Shown here in pieces: positions 7,695 to 15,505 of a stretch of 45,619 nucleotides of DNA. The stretch is from Amycolatopsis kentuckyensis (lineage in GTDB: Bacteria; Actinomycetota; Actinomycetes; Mycobacteriales; Pseudonocardiaceae): contig NZ_MUMI01000068.1 in the NCBI RefSeq assembly GCF_002155975.1, positions 1-45,619 on the forward strand. Reading direction: 5' to 3'. The translations under genes and the position numbers were made by a program. The notes under the pieces were generated by a model, which was given only the letters and a program-made list of their open reading frames with translations, made no database searches and was not told the origin of the DNA. How positions within the stretch are numbered: position 1 is the first letter of the stretch; each line of letters starts with the position of its first letter.

Positions 7695-8555
7695 TTACCG
7701 AGCACCACCGACAGTTCCCGGCGGCTCCGGCAGGGCCATCGACGCCAGCTTCACCGGGTCCGCCACCGCGGCGATGGTCGTGATCCGGCCTTCCGCCACC
7801 GTGAACGCCACCACCGACAGCGGCGTTCCGTCCGCTCGCCACGCCACCACCCCCGGCAAGCCGCCCACCAGGACCGTGCGGCCACCCGCCGCCGCGCCGA
7901 AGCGGGCTCCGGTGGCCACGTTCGTTGCTCCCAGGACCACCACCACGCCGTCCGGGGTGTCCACCGTCAGGCGGACCTCCGGGTCCAGAACCCGCAGCAG
8001 CTGCTCGAAGTCGCCGTCGCGGGCTGCTGTCAGGAATGCCTGGACCACCTCCCTCTGCGAAGATCCCGTCGGTGGCGGAGGCGTCCGGACCTTGCGACGG
8101 GCTCGGCTCGCCAGCATCTTGGCCGCCGCCGTCGACTTGCCCAGGATGCGGCCGATCTCCTCGAACGGGACCGCGAACAGGTCGTGCAGCACGAACGCCA
8201 GCCGCTCGCTCGGGCCGAGGGACTCCAGGACCACCAGCAGCGCCAAGCCCACCGAGTCGGCGAGCTCCGCGTCCTCGTCCGGGGAGGGGCCGTCGTCGGG
8301 CGTCACGACGATCTCTTCGTACGGCGCCTCGGGGCGCGATCGGCGCGAGCGCAGCACGTCCAGGCTGATCCGGCCGACCACCGTCGTCAGCCAGCCTTCG
8401 AGGTTCTCGATCGTGGCCGCGTCCTGGCGGGACAGGCGCAGCCAGGCCTCCTGGACCACGTCTTCCGCGTCGGCGTGGGAGCCGAGGATGCGGTGGGCCA
8501 CCGCGCGCAGCCGGTCTCGCTGCGCTTCGAACGTCGAAGCCACCCTGTCGGACAT
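7695..8555 (-). CDS. ECF sigma factor with C-terminal SnoaL-like domain (ECF41/SigJ type)
   Basis: The 286-aa product has sigma region 2 at about residues 8-72 (HRILGSHADAEDVVQEAWLRL, GWLTTVVGRISLDVLRS) and region 4 at about 110-160 (VPFEEIGRILGKSTAAAKMLASRARRKV). A SnoaL-like extension from about 168 ends AAVADPVKLASM, close to the NPDKL end of ECF41 proteins. In ECF41 the extension replaces an anti-sigma factor and tunes activity. ECF41 genes typically neighbour a carboxymuconolactone decarboxylase, oxidoreductase or epimerase gene, and here a CMD-family gene is divergent, 66 bp away. ATG 8555 follows GAGGAAGG. Confidence 0.9.
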   Translation of the reverse strand: MSDRVASTFEAQRDRLRAVAHRILGSHADAEDVVQEAWLRLSRQDAATIENLEGWLTTVVGRISLDVLRSRRSRPEAPYEEIVVTPDDGPSPDEDAELADSVGLALLVVLESLGPSERLAFVLHDLFAVPFEEIGRILGKSTAAAKMLASRARRKVRTPPPPTGSSQREVVQAFLTAARDGDFEQLLRVLDPEVRLTVDTPDGVVVVLGATNVATGARFGAAAGGRTVLVGGLPGVVAWRADGTPLSVVAFTVAEGRITTIAAVADPVKLASMALPEPPGTVGGAR

Positions 8556-8621
8556 GGTCGTTACCTTCCTCGCTGCTGCTCCGTCGTGGACATGACGGGC
8601 CCGGAGGGGCACAGGTAACCG

Positions 8622-9083
8622 ATGGAGGAACCGATGGAACCACGGCTGAAGACGCAGAGCGATCCCGAAGTGACCGGCGCGGTCCAGCAGCTGTTCAAGG
8701 TGGTGCACGCCGCCGGGGTCGATCCGCTGCTGCTCGAGCTGGTCCACCTGCGGGCCAGCCAGATCAACGGCTGCGCCCCCTGCACCTACGCGGGTGTCCG
8801 GGCGGCGAAGCGGCAGGGGGAGACCGACGACCGGCTGCACAGCGTCGTCACCTGGCGCGAGACGCCGTTCTTCACCGAGCCGGAACGGGCCGCGCTCGCG
8901 CTGACCGAAGCCGCCACGCGGATCCAGGACGGCCAGCCCGGCGTGACCGACGAGATCTGGGCGGCCGCCGCCGCGCACTTCGACGAGACGCAGCTGTCCG
9001 CGATCGTCACGCACATCGCGCTCACCGGCTTCTTCAACCGGATCAACCGCGCGATCCGGGAGCAGGCCGGCAAGGCCTGGTGA
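8622..9083 (+). CDS. Carboxymuconolactone decarboxylase / AhpD-like protein
   Basis: Helical CMD-family protein of 153 aa. The redox pair C51-A-P-C54 sits in the motif SQINGCAPCTYAGV. AhpD itself has CxxCxxxH, but here the position of the His is taken by Gly, so peroxidase-type activity is uncertain. It is likely a cytosolic small redox protein and the probable target of the adjacent ECF41-like sigma factor. ATG 8622 is used; ATG 8634 is a good alternative, since GGAGGAACCG precedes it. Confidence 0.88.
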   Translation: MEEPMEPRLKTQSDPEVTGAVQQLFKVVHAAGVDPLLLELVHLRASQINGCAPCTYAGVRAAKRQGETDDRLHSVVTWRETPFFTEPERAALALTEAATRIQDGQPGVTDEIWAAAAAHFDETQLSAIVTHIALTGFFNRINRAIREQAGKAW

Positions 9084-9087
9084 GCCC

Positions 9088-9114
9088 GGCGGGGCGCCGG
9101 AACGGCGCCCCGCC
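9088..9114. terminator. Bidirectional terminator hairpin
   Basis: Perfect 11-bp stem GGCGGGGCGCC / GGCGCCCCGCC with a 5-nt loop between the convergent CMD and C39-like genes; stop codons lie within 6 nt on either side. No T-tract, as is common in high-GC actinobacteria. Confidence 0.8.
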
Positions 9115-9119
9115 AGGGG

Positions 9120-10382
9120 TCAGGCCGGCGTGATGATGTACGCGATGCCGCCCGGGCCGCCCGCCACGGTGCCGTCCGCGCGGTACCGCTTCGTCCGCTG
9201 CCAGATCTTCTCGAACTGGTCGCGCTTGTAGACGTTGCGCACCTTGTCGTTGCTACTCGACGCCGGGTCGTTCGCGATCACGTCGCCGTCCTTCGTGAAG
9301 CCGACGACGACCATGATGTGCCCCGCCGTGCCGTAGCCGGCGCCGTCGAGCTCCGACGACAGGAACGACTGCGACGTGATCACCGGGATGCCCCGCGCGA
9401 TGTAGTTCTCCAGCTCGTTCAGCGAGTGCAGCCGCGTGATGTGGCCGCGCAGCCCGCGCGACGCCGCGTACGCCGTGTTGAACGGCCAGTTGCCGGTGCC
9501 GTCGTAGGCGTGGTCGTAGGTGTAGCGCGCCGCGAAGGCCACCTGCGGGTCGACGTAACCCGCCGGGATCCACGCCATCTCCTCGGCGGACGGCTTCTTG
9601 CCCCAGTACTCGGCCACCATCTCGGTCGACGTCGGGCTGCACCAGGCCTCGCCGCCCCCGCCGTACTCCGGGAACTGTCCCTTGTGGAGGTTCTGCGCGT
9701 ACGCGGGCACCTTCAGCTCGATCCCGGTGGCGCGCCCGGGCTTCGTCGGCTGGACCTCGAAGCGGTCCGGGACGGCCGAAGTCATCGCCCCCAGCAGGCT
9801 CACCGACGGCGTCGCGCGCGACCCGGCTTCGCGGTAGAGGCTGATCCGCAGGTGGTAGGACTTCAGCGTCACGCCGGTCTTCATGACCAGCGTGTCGACG
9901 TCGACCATGGCGTTCGCGTCGTCCTGGCCGTCGACGCTGGTGCGCAGGATGTCGGCGTCGCCGCTGGCCCACCGGCCCAGCACGTACCAGGCGGTTTCGG
10001 CACCCGCCGACGTCCGGCCCCGCGCCTCGACCTGTAGCCAGGTCTTCGCGGGCGTCTTCGCGTTCCAGGACGCGACCAGCTGCGTCGCGCCGAAGCCCGG
10101 CCGGTACTCCGGCGACGTCCACTGGCCGTACTCGTAGGTTCTGGTCGTGCCGAGCTCCGGCTCGGTGTGCTCGACCGTGCCGGCCGGGTGCGTGATGCGC
10201 AGGCCGTCACGGGTGAGCGCGACCCCGGCGAAGCCGCCTTCGTGGAAGCGGCCGCCGGTCCACTCGTGGTAGTCGATCGCCTCGTCGTCGCGCGGCCGGA
10301 CCGGCGCGGCCTCGGCGACTTGCGTGGTTACCGCAGACAACACAACCACTGACAATAAGGTGAACAACTTGCGTGCGCGCAT
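9120..10382 (-). CDS. Secreted C39-like (papain-fold) peptidase
   Basis: The 420-aa product has a Sec signal peptide (MRARKLFTLLSVVVLSAVTTQVAEA, cleavage near 26) and an N-terminal beta-rich region of about 200 residues. The C-terminal C39-like domain has putative catalytic C248 (EAWCSPTS), H355 (TAGHIMVVVGF) and N371/D372 (VIANDPAS). Bacteriocin-exporter C39 domains are cytosolic; this stand-alone secreted form is common in actinomycetes and its substrate is unknown. ATG 10382 is taken at the signal peptide; the longer frame upstream is a shadow. The repeated aromatic sites in the N-terminal region suggest a binding module (inference). Confidence 0.88.
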   Translation of the reverse strand: MRARKLFTLLSVVVLSAVTTQVAEAAPVRPRDDEAIDYHEWTGGRFHEGGFAGVALTRDGLRITHPAGTVEHTEPELGTTRTYEYGQWTSPEYRPGFGATQLVASWNAKTPAKTWLQVEARGRTSAGAETAWYVLGRWASGDADILRTSVDGQDDANAMVDVDTLVMKTGVTLKSYHLRISLYREAGSRATPSVSLLGAMTSAVPDRFEVQPTKPGRATGIELKVPAYAQNLHKGQFPEYGGGGEAWCSPTSTEMVAEYWGKKPSAEEMAWIPAGYVDPQVAFAARYTYDHAYDGTGNWPFNTAYAASRGLRGHITRLHSLNELENYIARGIPVITSQSFLSSELDGAGYGTAGHIMVVVGFTKDGDVIANDPASSSNDKVRNVYKRDQFEKIWQRTKRYRADGTVAGGPGGIAYIITPA

Positions 10383-10453
10383 CGCGGCTCCCTGATAGAC
10401 CCACCCAGTAGCCAGGGATTTTCGCCGGTCCGGCCCGCCCTGTAAACAGGTAC

Positions 10454-10855
10454 CTACAGGACGGCCTGCGTCTGTGTCACTTTCGCGACCAGCTTGCCGT
10501 CGTCGTCGTGGATTTCGGTTTCCACCACGACGAACTTGCGGCCCGCGTGCAGTGGTCTGGACGACGCAACGGCGTAGCCCGAACGCACCGCGCGCAGGAA
10601 GTTCGTCTTCGACTCGACGGTCGTCGTGCCCTGGCCGCCCTCGGGCAGGTTGAGGAACGCGCACACGGCGCCGGTCGAGTCGGCCAGCGCCATGAGCGCG
10701 CCCCCGTGCAGCGCGCCGCCGAGCGTGCAGAGGCTCTCGTCCCACTTCAGCCGGCTGCGGACGAGCTCGCGCCCGTGCTCCAGCACCTCCACGCCGAGGC
10801 GCTCGGAAAACGGCATGGAGCGGTGGAAGAGCTGCGTGCCCTCGAAATCGGTCAT
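10454..10855 (-). CDS. PaaI-family hotdog thioesterase
   Basis: Single hotdog domain of 133 aa with the motif LHGGALMALADSTGA (HGG at 50-52, D59), the catalytic region of PaaI/YdiI-type thioesterases. It hydrolyses acyl- or aryl-CoA thioesters in the cytosol. No operon partner is evident, since the neighbours are secreted hydrolases on the same strand. Substrate not assignable from sequence. Confidence 0.9.
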   Translation of the reverse strand: MTDFEGTQLFHRSMPFSERLGVEVLEHGRELVRSRLKWDESLCTLGGALHGGALMALADSTGAVCAFLNLPEGGQGTTTVESKTNFLRAVRSGYAVASSRPLHAGRKFVVVETEIHDDDGKLVAKVTQTQAVL

Positions 10856-10889
10856 GCTCCGCAGCTTGCCCGAAGATCGGCGGCCGGGC

Positions 10890-10908
10890 GATTACCTCCG
10901 GCGTAATC
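10890..10908. promoter_or_regulatory. Dyad upstream of the PaaI thioesterase
   Basis: Perfect 6-bp arms GATTAC-N7-GTAATC, 35-53 bp upstream of the thioesterase start and just past the phosphoesterase stop. A related unit, ATCACCTCCGG then GGGTAAT, occurs at 18802-18819 upstream of mIHF. Operator role is only a suggestion. Confidence 0.3.
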
Positions 10909-12633
10909 TCAGCTGAGCGGGTTGACCAGCAGCAGTTCGGTGTTGTGGTCCTCGGCCGCGCCGACCCGGCCGAGGTCGGTGTGGATGTCGTTGTAGGACA
11001 GCTCGCGGTACAGCGACGCAAGCGCTTGCGGCGTCCGGGCGTCGTAGTCCACGGCGTACGGCGCTTCCGCCTCGATCAGCGTCGTGAACAGCGACAACGT
11101 GCCGTCGGTGTTGTCCGCGACCTCGACGATCCGCGCGTGCTGCGGGAAGTCGACGTGCGACGCCGTGTTGATCTCCCAGAAGCCCTGCTGCGGCGTGTTC
11201 CCGGCGTGCGGCGTGATCTTGTTGAGGTGCGTGTGGCCGTTGACCCAGGCCAGCACGTTCGGGAACCGCTTGAGCAGCGCGACGAAGGCGTTGCCGTCCA
11301 GCCGCGGGTCGAGCGGGTGGCGCGAGTCCGGCAGCAGGTTGCCCATCGAACCGCTGGTGTGGTGGCTGAACAGGAGGAACAGCTCGTCGGTGACGGAGTG
11401 GGTGACCTTGCGGCCGAAGAAGTCGTAGTACGTCGAGCTGTTGCGCTTGAGCGTCGACTCGACCCAGGAGTACTGCGCGAGGCCGATCGAGCCGTCCGCG
11501 AACCCGGCGTCGGTGGTCGTGTCGAGGCTGATCCCGGTGATCCCCGGCGCGATCCGGAAGGTGTAGTAGACGTTCTGGCCGTCGGCGTTGGCGCTGGTGA
11601 AGCCGTGCCCGGCCGGGCCGGGACCGGTGTTGGCGCCGTCGAGGTGGGCGCGGACGAACTCGCCGGTGCTGAACGGGCGGCGCCGCGCGTCCGGCGTGAC
11701 CTCGCGGATGGTGCCGCTGCCGCCGAACAGCTCGGCGACCGGGACGCCGGAGCCCTTCTTGATGGCGTCGGCGAGCTTCTTGGCGGTGGTCTCGTCCTTG
11801 CCGATCACCTTGTACCTGCCGGTGTACCAGGCGTCGATCCCGGGGATCTGCGCCGGCAGCGAGCCGACGATGCTGTCGTCGTGGTTGCCGAAGGTGCAGA
11901 ACCACGGGACGTCCAGGCCGGGCGCGGTGAAGGCCTGCATGCCCGCTTCGAGCAGGCCGGGCAGCTGCGGGAAGCCCTTCGCCGAGTACTTGTCGCCCAC
12001 GCCGGGGATCGAGGGGTTCCAGTACTCGTCGTTGCCCGAGCTCTGGACGCCTTCGTACGCGTTGGCGTCGCCGGAGTTCGGGGTGACGGTGCCGCCGTTG
12101 AGGACCTTGAGGAACCAGTCGAGCTCGATCAGCTCGTGGTTGTCGGTGTTGTCGCCGGTGGTGACCATCAGGTCGAACGGCCGTCCGGTGAACGGGCCCT
12201 GCCGCACGCTGTTGACGCGCTCGACCAGCGCGCTGGTGGCGACGGTGCCGAGCGCCTCCTGCGGCCGGTGCGCGGAGCCGATGAAGGGGTGCAGGTACTC
12301 GAACCGCGCGGGGCTTTCGGCGTCGGTGATGTGCAGGTCGGTGAACTGGACGAAGGCGGACAGCGCCCGGCGCCGGTCGTCGCGCCCGCTCTTCGCGGTG
12401 GCGAGATCGCTCCGGACGACCAGCGGCCACCCGGGGCCCGCGGAGAGGCGCGAGTAGGTGCTGGTGCCGCCGCCCGCCGCGACCTGCTCGAGCGTGGTGC
12501 CGGCGGTGGTGACCGAGCGGGTGCTCGTGAGCCGCAGGGCGCGGTCGAGGGCGTTCGCGGTGGGCGTGCAGAGCAGGAGCCCGACACCGGCGGCGCCCGC
12601 GGTGGTGAAGGTGCGCCGGGTGAGTTCGGCCAT
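10909..12633 (-). CDS. Tat-exported metallophosphoesterase (TIGR03767-type)
   Basis: The 574-aa product begins MAELTRRTFTTAGAAGVG, a twin-arginine signal (RR at 6-7) with a hydrophobic core and an ANA cleavage region. Metal-binding calcineurin-type motifs appear in order: FTDLHITD, TTGDNTDNHE, FGNHDD, FSHHTS and NGHTH. It should act outside the membrane on a phosphoester not known from sequence. ATG 12633 is chosen over the upstream GTG because GGGGAG lies 7 nt before it and it puts the Tat motif at the N-terminus. A PHO-box-like pair of 11-mers at 12678-12699 suggests phosphate-starvation control. Confidence 0.9.
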   Translation of the reverse strand: MAELTRRTFTTAGAAGVGLLLCTPTANALDRALRLTSTRSVTTAGTTLEQVAAGGGTSTYSRLSAGPGWPLVVRSDLATAKSGRDDRRRALSAFVQFTDLHITDAESPARFEYLHPFIGSAHRPQEALGTVATSALVERVNSVRQGPFTGRPFDLMVTTGDNTDNHELIELDWFLKVLNGGTVTPNSGDANAYEGVQSSGNDEYWNPSIPGVGDKYSAKGFPQLPGLLEAGMQAFTAPGLDVPWFCTFGNHDDSIVGSLPAQIPGIDAWYTGRYKVIGKDETTAKKLADAIKKGSGVPVAELFGGSGTIREVTPDARRRPFSTGEFVRAHLDGANTGPGPAGHGFTSANADGQNVYYTFRIAPGITGISLDTTTDAGFADGSIGLAQYSWVESTLKRNSSTYYDFFGRKVTHSVTDELFLLFSHHTSGSMGNLLPDSRHPLDPRLDGNAFVALLKRFPNVLAWVNGHTHLNKITPHAGNTPQQGFWEINTASHVDFPQHARIVEVADNTDGTLSLFTTLIEAEAPYAVDYDARTPQALASLYRELSYNDIHTDLGRVGAAEDHNTELLLVNPLS

Positions 12634-12677
12634 GAGTTCGCTCCCCAGTCTTCTCGGTTGACCGGCACGCTGCCGGA

Positions 12678-12699
12678 CTGAAGTGGACGCGGGGTGAAC
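12678..12699 (-). promoter_or_regulatory. PHO-box-like direct repeat
   Basis: On the minus strand two adjacent 11-mers read GTTCACCCCGC and GTCCACTTCAG. They match the actinobacterial PhoP unit (GTTCACC in the first seven positions) at 7/7 and 5/7. They end 45 nt upstream of the phosphoesterase ATG. Two units is the minimum for a PHO box. Confidence 0.4.
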
Positions 12700-12715
12700 G
12701 TGAAAAACATTCACC

Positions 12716-12740
12716 GTGACAGTTCAATCCACCCTGTCAC
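12716..12740. promoter_or_regulatory. Inverted repeat between tetR-like gene and phosphoesterase
   Basis: Perfect 7-bp arms GTGACAG-N11-CTGTCAC, 37 nt past the TetR-like stop and 83 nt upstream of the phosphoesterase. It could be an operator or a weak terminator of the regulator gene. Confidence 0.3.
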
Positions 12741-12776
12741 AGATCACGAGGCGCGCTGTACCGCCGAAGGTTGTGG

Positions 12777-13364
12777 TCATTTCCGCCGGTGGGCGAGGCC
12801 GTCGAGGATCACCTCGGTGCCGAGGGCGAAGAGGTCGTCGGCGGTGGTGCGGGCGAAGATCGGGCCGAGCGTGCGGACGGCGGGGTAATCGTCGAGCCGG
12901 CCTTCGAGCCCGCCGGTCTTCGGGGGTGTTTCGGCCGAGGCGAGGACGTGGGCGGTCAGCAGCCGGGCGATCCCCGCGGTGTCTTCGGGGGTGAAGCCGG
13001 CGTCGAGCAGGATCCGGCACGTCGTTTCGATGTGGGCGAGCCGGTTCGGGCCCGGCGGCCGTTCGCGGAGCAGGGTCGCGGCGTCGCGGTGCTTGAGCAG
13101 GAGCGCGCGGAACTGGTGCAGGCCCTGCGCGAGCTGGTCCCGCCACGGCTTCGTGGTGTCGATGTCGAACGCGTCTTCGCAGATGGCCTCGGCGAGCAGG
13201 TCGAGTAGCTGGGCCTTGTCTTCGACGTGCCAGTAGAGCGTCGGCGAGCTGACGCCGAGCCGCGCGGCGAGCCGCCGGGTGCTCAGCTCGGCCAGCCCGG
13301 CTTCGTCGAGCAGTGCGAGGGCGGCTTCGGTGATCTGGCGGCGATCGAGCGGCACCCGGCGCAC
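12777..13364 (-). CDS. TetR-class repressor with tetO-type operators
   Basis: The 195-aa protein aligns along its length with the tetracycline repressor proper. The HTH is LAARLGVSSPTLYWHVEDKAQLLD (TetR(B) has [20 protein letters not shown]), followed by a TetR_C domain with LLLKHRDAATLLRERP (TetR(B): LLSHRDGAKVHLGTRP). The DNA-reading helix is thus conserved. The Mg-tetracycline ligand H100, and the H64 region, are not: Leu replaces the His and the segment is one residue shorter. The inducer is therefore probably different. It faces a small membrane protein across two near-perfect tetO sites. The start is GTG 13364, directly abutting site 1, so the mRNA may be leaderless. Confidence 0.93.
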   Translation of the reverse strand: MRRVPLDRRQITEAALALLDEAGLAELSTRRLAARLGVSSPTLYWHVEDKAQLLDLLAEAICEDAFDIDTTKPWRDQLAQGLHQFRALLLKHRDAATLLRERPPGPNRLAHIETTCRILLDAGFTPEDTAGIARLLTAHVLASAETPPKTGGLEGRLDDYPAVRTLGPIFARTTADDLFALGTEVILDGLAHRRK

Positions 13365-13379
13365 TCTATCAGTGATAGA
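13365..13379. promoter_or_regulatory. tetO-like operator site 1
   Basis: TCTATCAGTGATAGA, a 15-bp palindrome with arms TCTATCA/TGATAGA. The core is identical to that of the Tn10 tet operators. It abuts the repressor start codon. Confidence 0.85.
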
Positions 13380-13383
13380 TTGG

Positions 13384-13403
13384 TCCCTATCACTGATAGA
13401 GGG
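13384..13403. promoter_or_regulatory. tetO-like operator site 2
   Basis: TCCCTATCACTGATAGAGGG differs from Tn10 tetO2 (TCCCTATCAGTGATAGAGA) only at the central base and in the last base or two. It lies 9 bp before the ATG of the divergent membrane-protein gene. The centres of the two sites are 21 bp apart. Confidence 0.85.
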
Positions 13404-13411
13404 GGTGGCGG

Positions 13412-13984
13412 ATGCGCTGGTGGGTGGCGGTTTGTTCGCTGGTGTTCGCGATCGGCACGGCGATCCAGAACTTCGTGGTGATCGACCACGACCTGGTGGC
13501 CCGCGCGGCTTTCCTGGCGGGCACGCCGCTGTCGGACGGCTTCCTGACCGGGTTGCGCCTGGTCGGGGACGGCTACCTGGTGGGGAACCTGCTCGGGCTG
13601 CTCGTCCTGACCGGGCGCCGGTGGGTGTTCTGGCTGGTGCTGGCGGTGAACGCCACCCAGGCGGCGGGGGTGTTCGCGATCCCGCCGTCGGTGTGGCGGG
13701 CGACGCTGGACCTGTACGGCTGGCCCGGTCTGCTGCCTTCGCTGGTCACCGACGGCGGGGCGCTGGTGCTGACGCTGGCCCTGCTGTGGTGGCGGTTCAG
13801 CCCGTCAAACCGGACTCGGCCACGCCGCGCACCAGGTACCGCTGCAGGAACGCGAACAGCAGCACGATCGGCAGGATCGACACCGCGGCCGCCAGGAACA
13901 GCAGGTTCAGCTGCGGGTTCTGCGCCGTCAGCAACCCCGACAGCGCCACCTGGACCGTCCACGAATCCGGGGACTGGGCGATGA
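13412..13984 (+). CDS. Small four-helix membrane protein under tetO control
   Basis: Four hydrophobic segments are visible, at about residues 3-20, 50-68, 70-92 and 105-127 (DGYLVGNLLGLLVLTG, WVFWLVLAVNATQAAGVF, LLPSLVTDGGALVLTLALLWW). No residue pattern of a known exporter family is seen and it is far shorter than TetA. The last 60 residues (after WWRF) are low-complexity and run antisense through the end of the sugar permease gene. The original stop is probably lost and the functional protein about 130 aa. Control by the adjacent repressor is strongly suggested by the two tetO sites in the 47-bp gap. Confidence 0.75.
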   Translation: MRWWVAVCSLVFAIGTAIQNFVVIDHDLVARAAFLAGTPLSDGFLTGLRLVGDGYLVGNLLGLLVLTGRRWVFWLVLAVNATQAAGVFAIPPSVWRATLDLYGWPGLLPSLVTDGGALVLTLALLWWRFSPSNRTRPRRAPGTAAGTRTAARSAGSTPRPPGTAGSAAGSAPSATPTAPPGPSTNPGTGR

Positions 13985-14612
13985 TCAGCGGCCACAGGAA
14001 CGCGTTCCAGCTGCCGATCACGGTGATCACGGCGATCGCCGCGAAGAAGCCCTTCGAGTTGGGCACCACGATCCGCCAGAACACGCCCCAGCGGGACAGG
14101 CCGTCCACCCGGCCCGCCTCCTCCAGCTCGCGCGGGAAGTCCAGGAAGTACTGGCGGAACAGGAACACGCTGAACGCGCTGAACAGCCCGGGGATCACCA
14201 GGCCGCGGAAGTCCGACAGCCAGCCCAGCGACGAAACGACCACGAAGCTCGGCACGAACGTCACCGACGTCGGGATCATCAGCGTCGCCAGCACGGCGTA
14301 GAACACGATCCTGGAACGCCGGTACGGGATCCGGGCCAGGCCGTAGCCCGCCAGCGAGCAGATCACCAGCAGGCCGGCCGTCTGCAGGGTCGCGACCAGC
14401 GCCGAGTTCAGCAGGCTGCGGGCGAACGGAACGTCCGAAAGCGAGAACAGCCGCGAGAAGTTCTCCCAGTGCACTGTGGACGGAAACAGTGTCCACTCCG
14501 GAGCGGTGAGGTCCGCGCGCGACGCCAGGCCGTTGCGCAGCAGCAGGTAGAACGGCAACAGGAACAACACCGCCGCCACCACCAGGCAGGTCCACCGGAG
14601 GAACGCCTTCAC
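13797..14612 (-). CDS. Carbohydrate ABC transporter permease, MalG type
   Basis: Inner-membrane permease of 271 aa with about six helices. The EAA loop ELEEAGRVDGLSRWGVFWRIVVP in the second half contacts the ATPase. It forms a pair with the MalF-type gene, sharing an ATGA overlap at 14609-14612. The substrate is a sugar or oligosaccharide; specificity cannot be read. The last 188 nt are overlapped antisense by the convergent membrane-protein frame. Confidence 0.94.
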   Translation of the reverse strand: MKAFLRWTCLVVAAVLFLLPFYLLLRNGLASRADLTAPEWTLFPSTVHWENFSRLFSLSDVPFARSLLNSALVATLQTAGLLVICSLAGYGLARIPYRRSRIVFYAVLATLMIPTSVTFVPSFVVVSSLGWLSDFRGLVIPGLFSAFSVFLFRQYFLDFPRELEEAGRVDGLSRWGVFWRIVVPNSKGFFAAIAVITVIGSWNAFLWPLIIAQSPDSWTVQVALSGLLTAQNPQLNLLFLAAAVSILPIVLLFAFLQRYLVRGVAESGLTG

Positions 14613-15505
14613 GAAACACGCCCGAACCGCAGCACCCGGCCCTGCAGCAGCGTCACCAACGCGATGATCAGCGCCAGGATCACCGCGCCGGCACTGCCGC
14701 GGCCGAGGTCCTGGCCGCCCGAACCCAGCGACGTGTAGTACAGGTAGACCAGCGGCGGCCGCGCGAACGGCGGGTAGCCGCGCGCGTCACCCATGATGTT
14801 GTAGAACTCGTCGAACGCCTGGTACGCGTTGATCAGGTTGAGCAGCAGCACGGCCACCGCCGTCGCGCGCAGCTGCGGCAGCGTGATGTGGCGGAACACC
14901 TGCCAGCCCGGTTCGGCGCCGTCCAGCCACGCCGCTTCGTACAGCCGGACCGGGATCCGTTGCAGCGCCGCGATGAACAGGATCATGTAGAACCCCAGCT
15001 GCAGCCACAGCCGCGCCGTCACCAGCACCACCCAGTACAGCGGCGGGTCGACCGTCCCGGTCCAGGCCACCGGGTCGACGCCGAACGAGCCGAGCAGCGT
15101 GTTCGCCAGTCCATATCGGACACCCGAGAACAACGACGTCTTCCAGATCAGCGACGCCACCACGTACGAGCACGCGAACGGCAGGAAGAACACCGACCGG
15201 AAGAACGCCCGCGCGAACCGCAGCTGGTTGACGCCGAGGGCGAGCGCCAGCGACAACACGAACGTCAGCGGCACGATGAACACCGCGAACACGCTGAACG
15301 TCCCCAGGCTCGACAGGAACGGCTCGTCGGTGAGCATGTGCCCGTAGTTGTCCAGCCCGACGAACTCGGTCGGTGTCACCGTGTTGCGCGCGTCGAAGAA
15401 CGACAGGTACGCGCTCCAGCCGATCGGCAGGTACGCGAAGATCGCCAGCCCGATCAGGAACGGCCCGACGAACAGCCAGAACGCGCGCGCATCGCGCCGC
15501 TTCAT
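14609..15505 (-). CDS. Carbohydrate ABC transporter permease, MalF/UgpA type
   Basis: The 298-aa permease begins [23 protein letters not shown]. It has six helices and the EAA loop LYEAAWLDGAEPGWQVFRHITLP. ATG 15505 overlaps the binding-protein stop (ATGA). It is the middle gene of a binding-protein / permease / permease operon without an ATPase, as is usual in actinobacteria that share one MsiK-type ATPase between sugar importers. Confidence 0.94.
   Translation of the reverse strand: MKRRDARAFWLFVGPFLIGLAIFAYLPIGWSAYLSFFDARNTVTPTEFVGLDNYGHMLTDEPFLSSLGTFSVFAVFIVPLTFVLSLALALGVNQLRFARAFFRSVFFLPFACSYVVASLIWKTSLFSGVRYGLANTLLGSFGVDPVAWTGTVDPPLYWVVLVTARLWLQLGFYMILFIAALQRIPVRLYEAAWLDGAEPGWQVFRHITLPQLRATAVAVLLLNLINAYQAFDEFYNIMGDARGYPPFARPPLVYLYYTSLGSGGQDLGRGSAGAVILALIIALVTLLQGRVLRFGRVS

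Noticed and set aside
10945-12681. A 578-codon plus-strand frame.
   Set aside because: It is the antisense shadow of the metallophosphoesterase, with repetitive Arg/Gly/Val content and no motifs.
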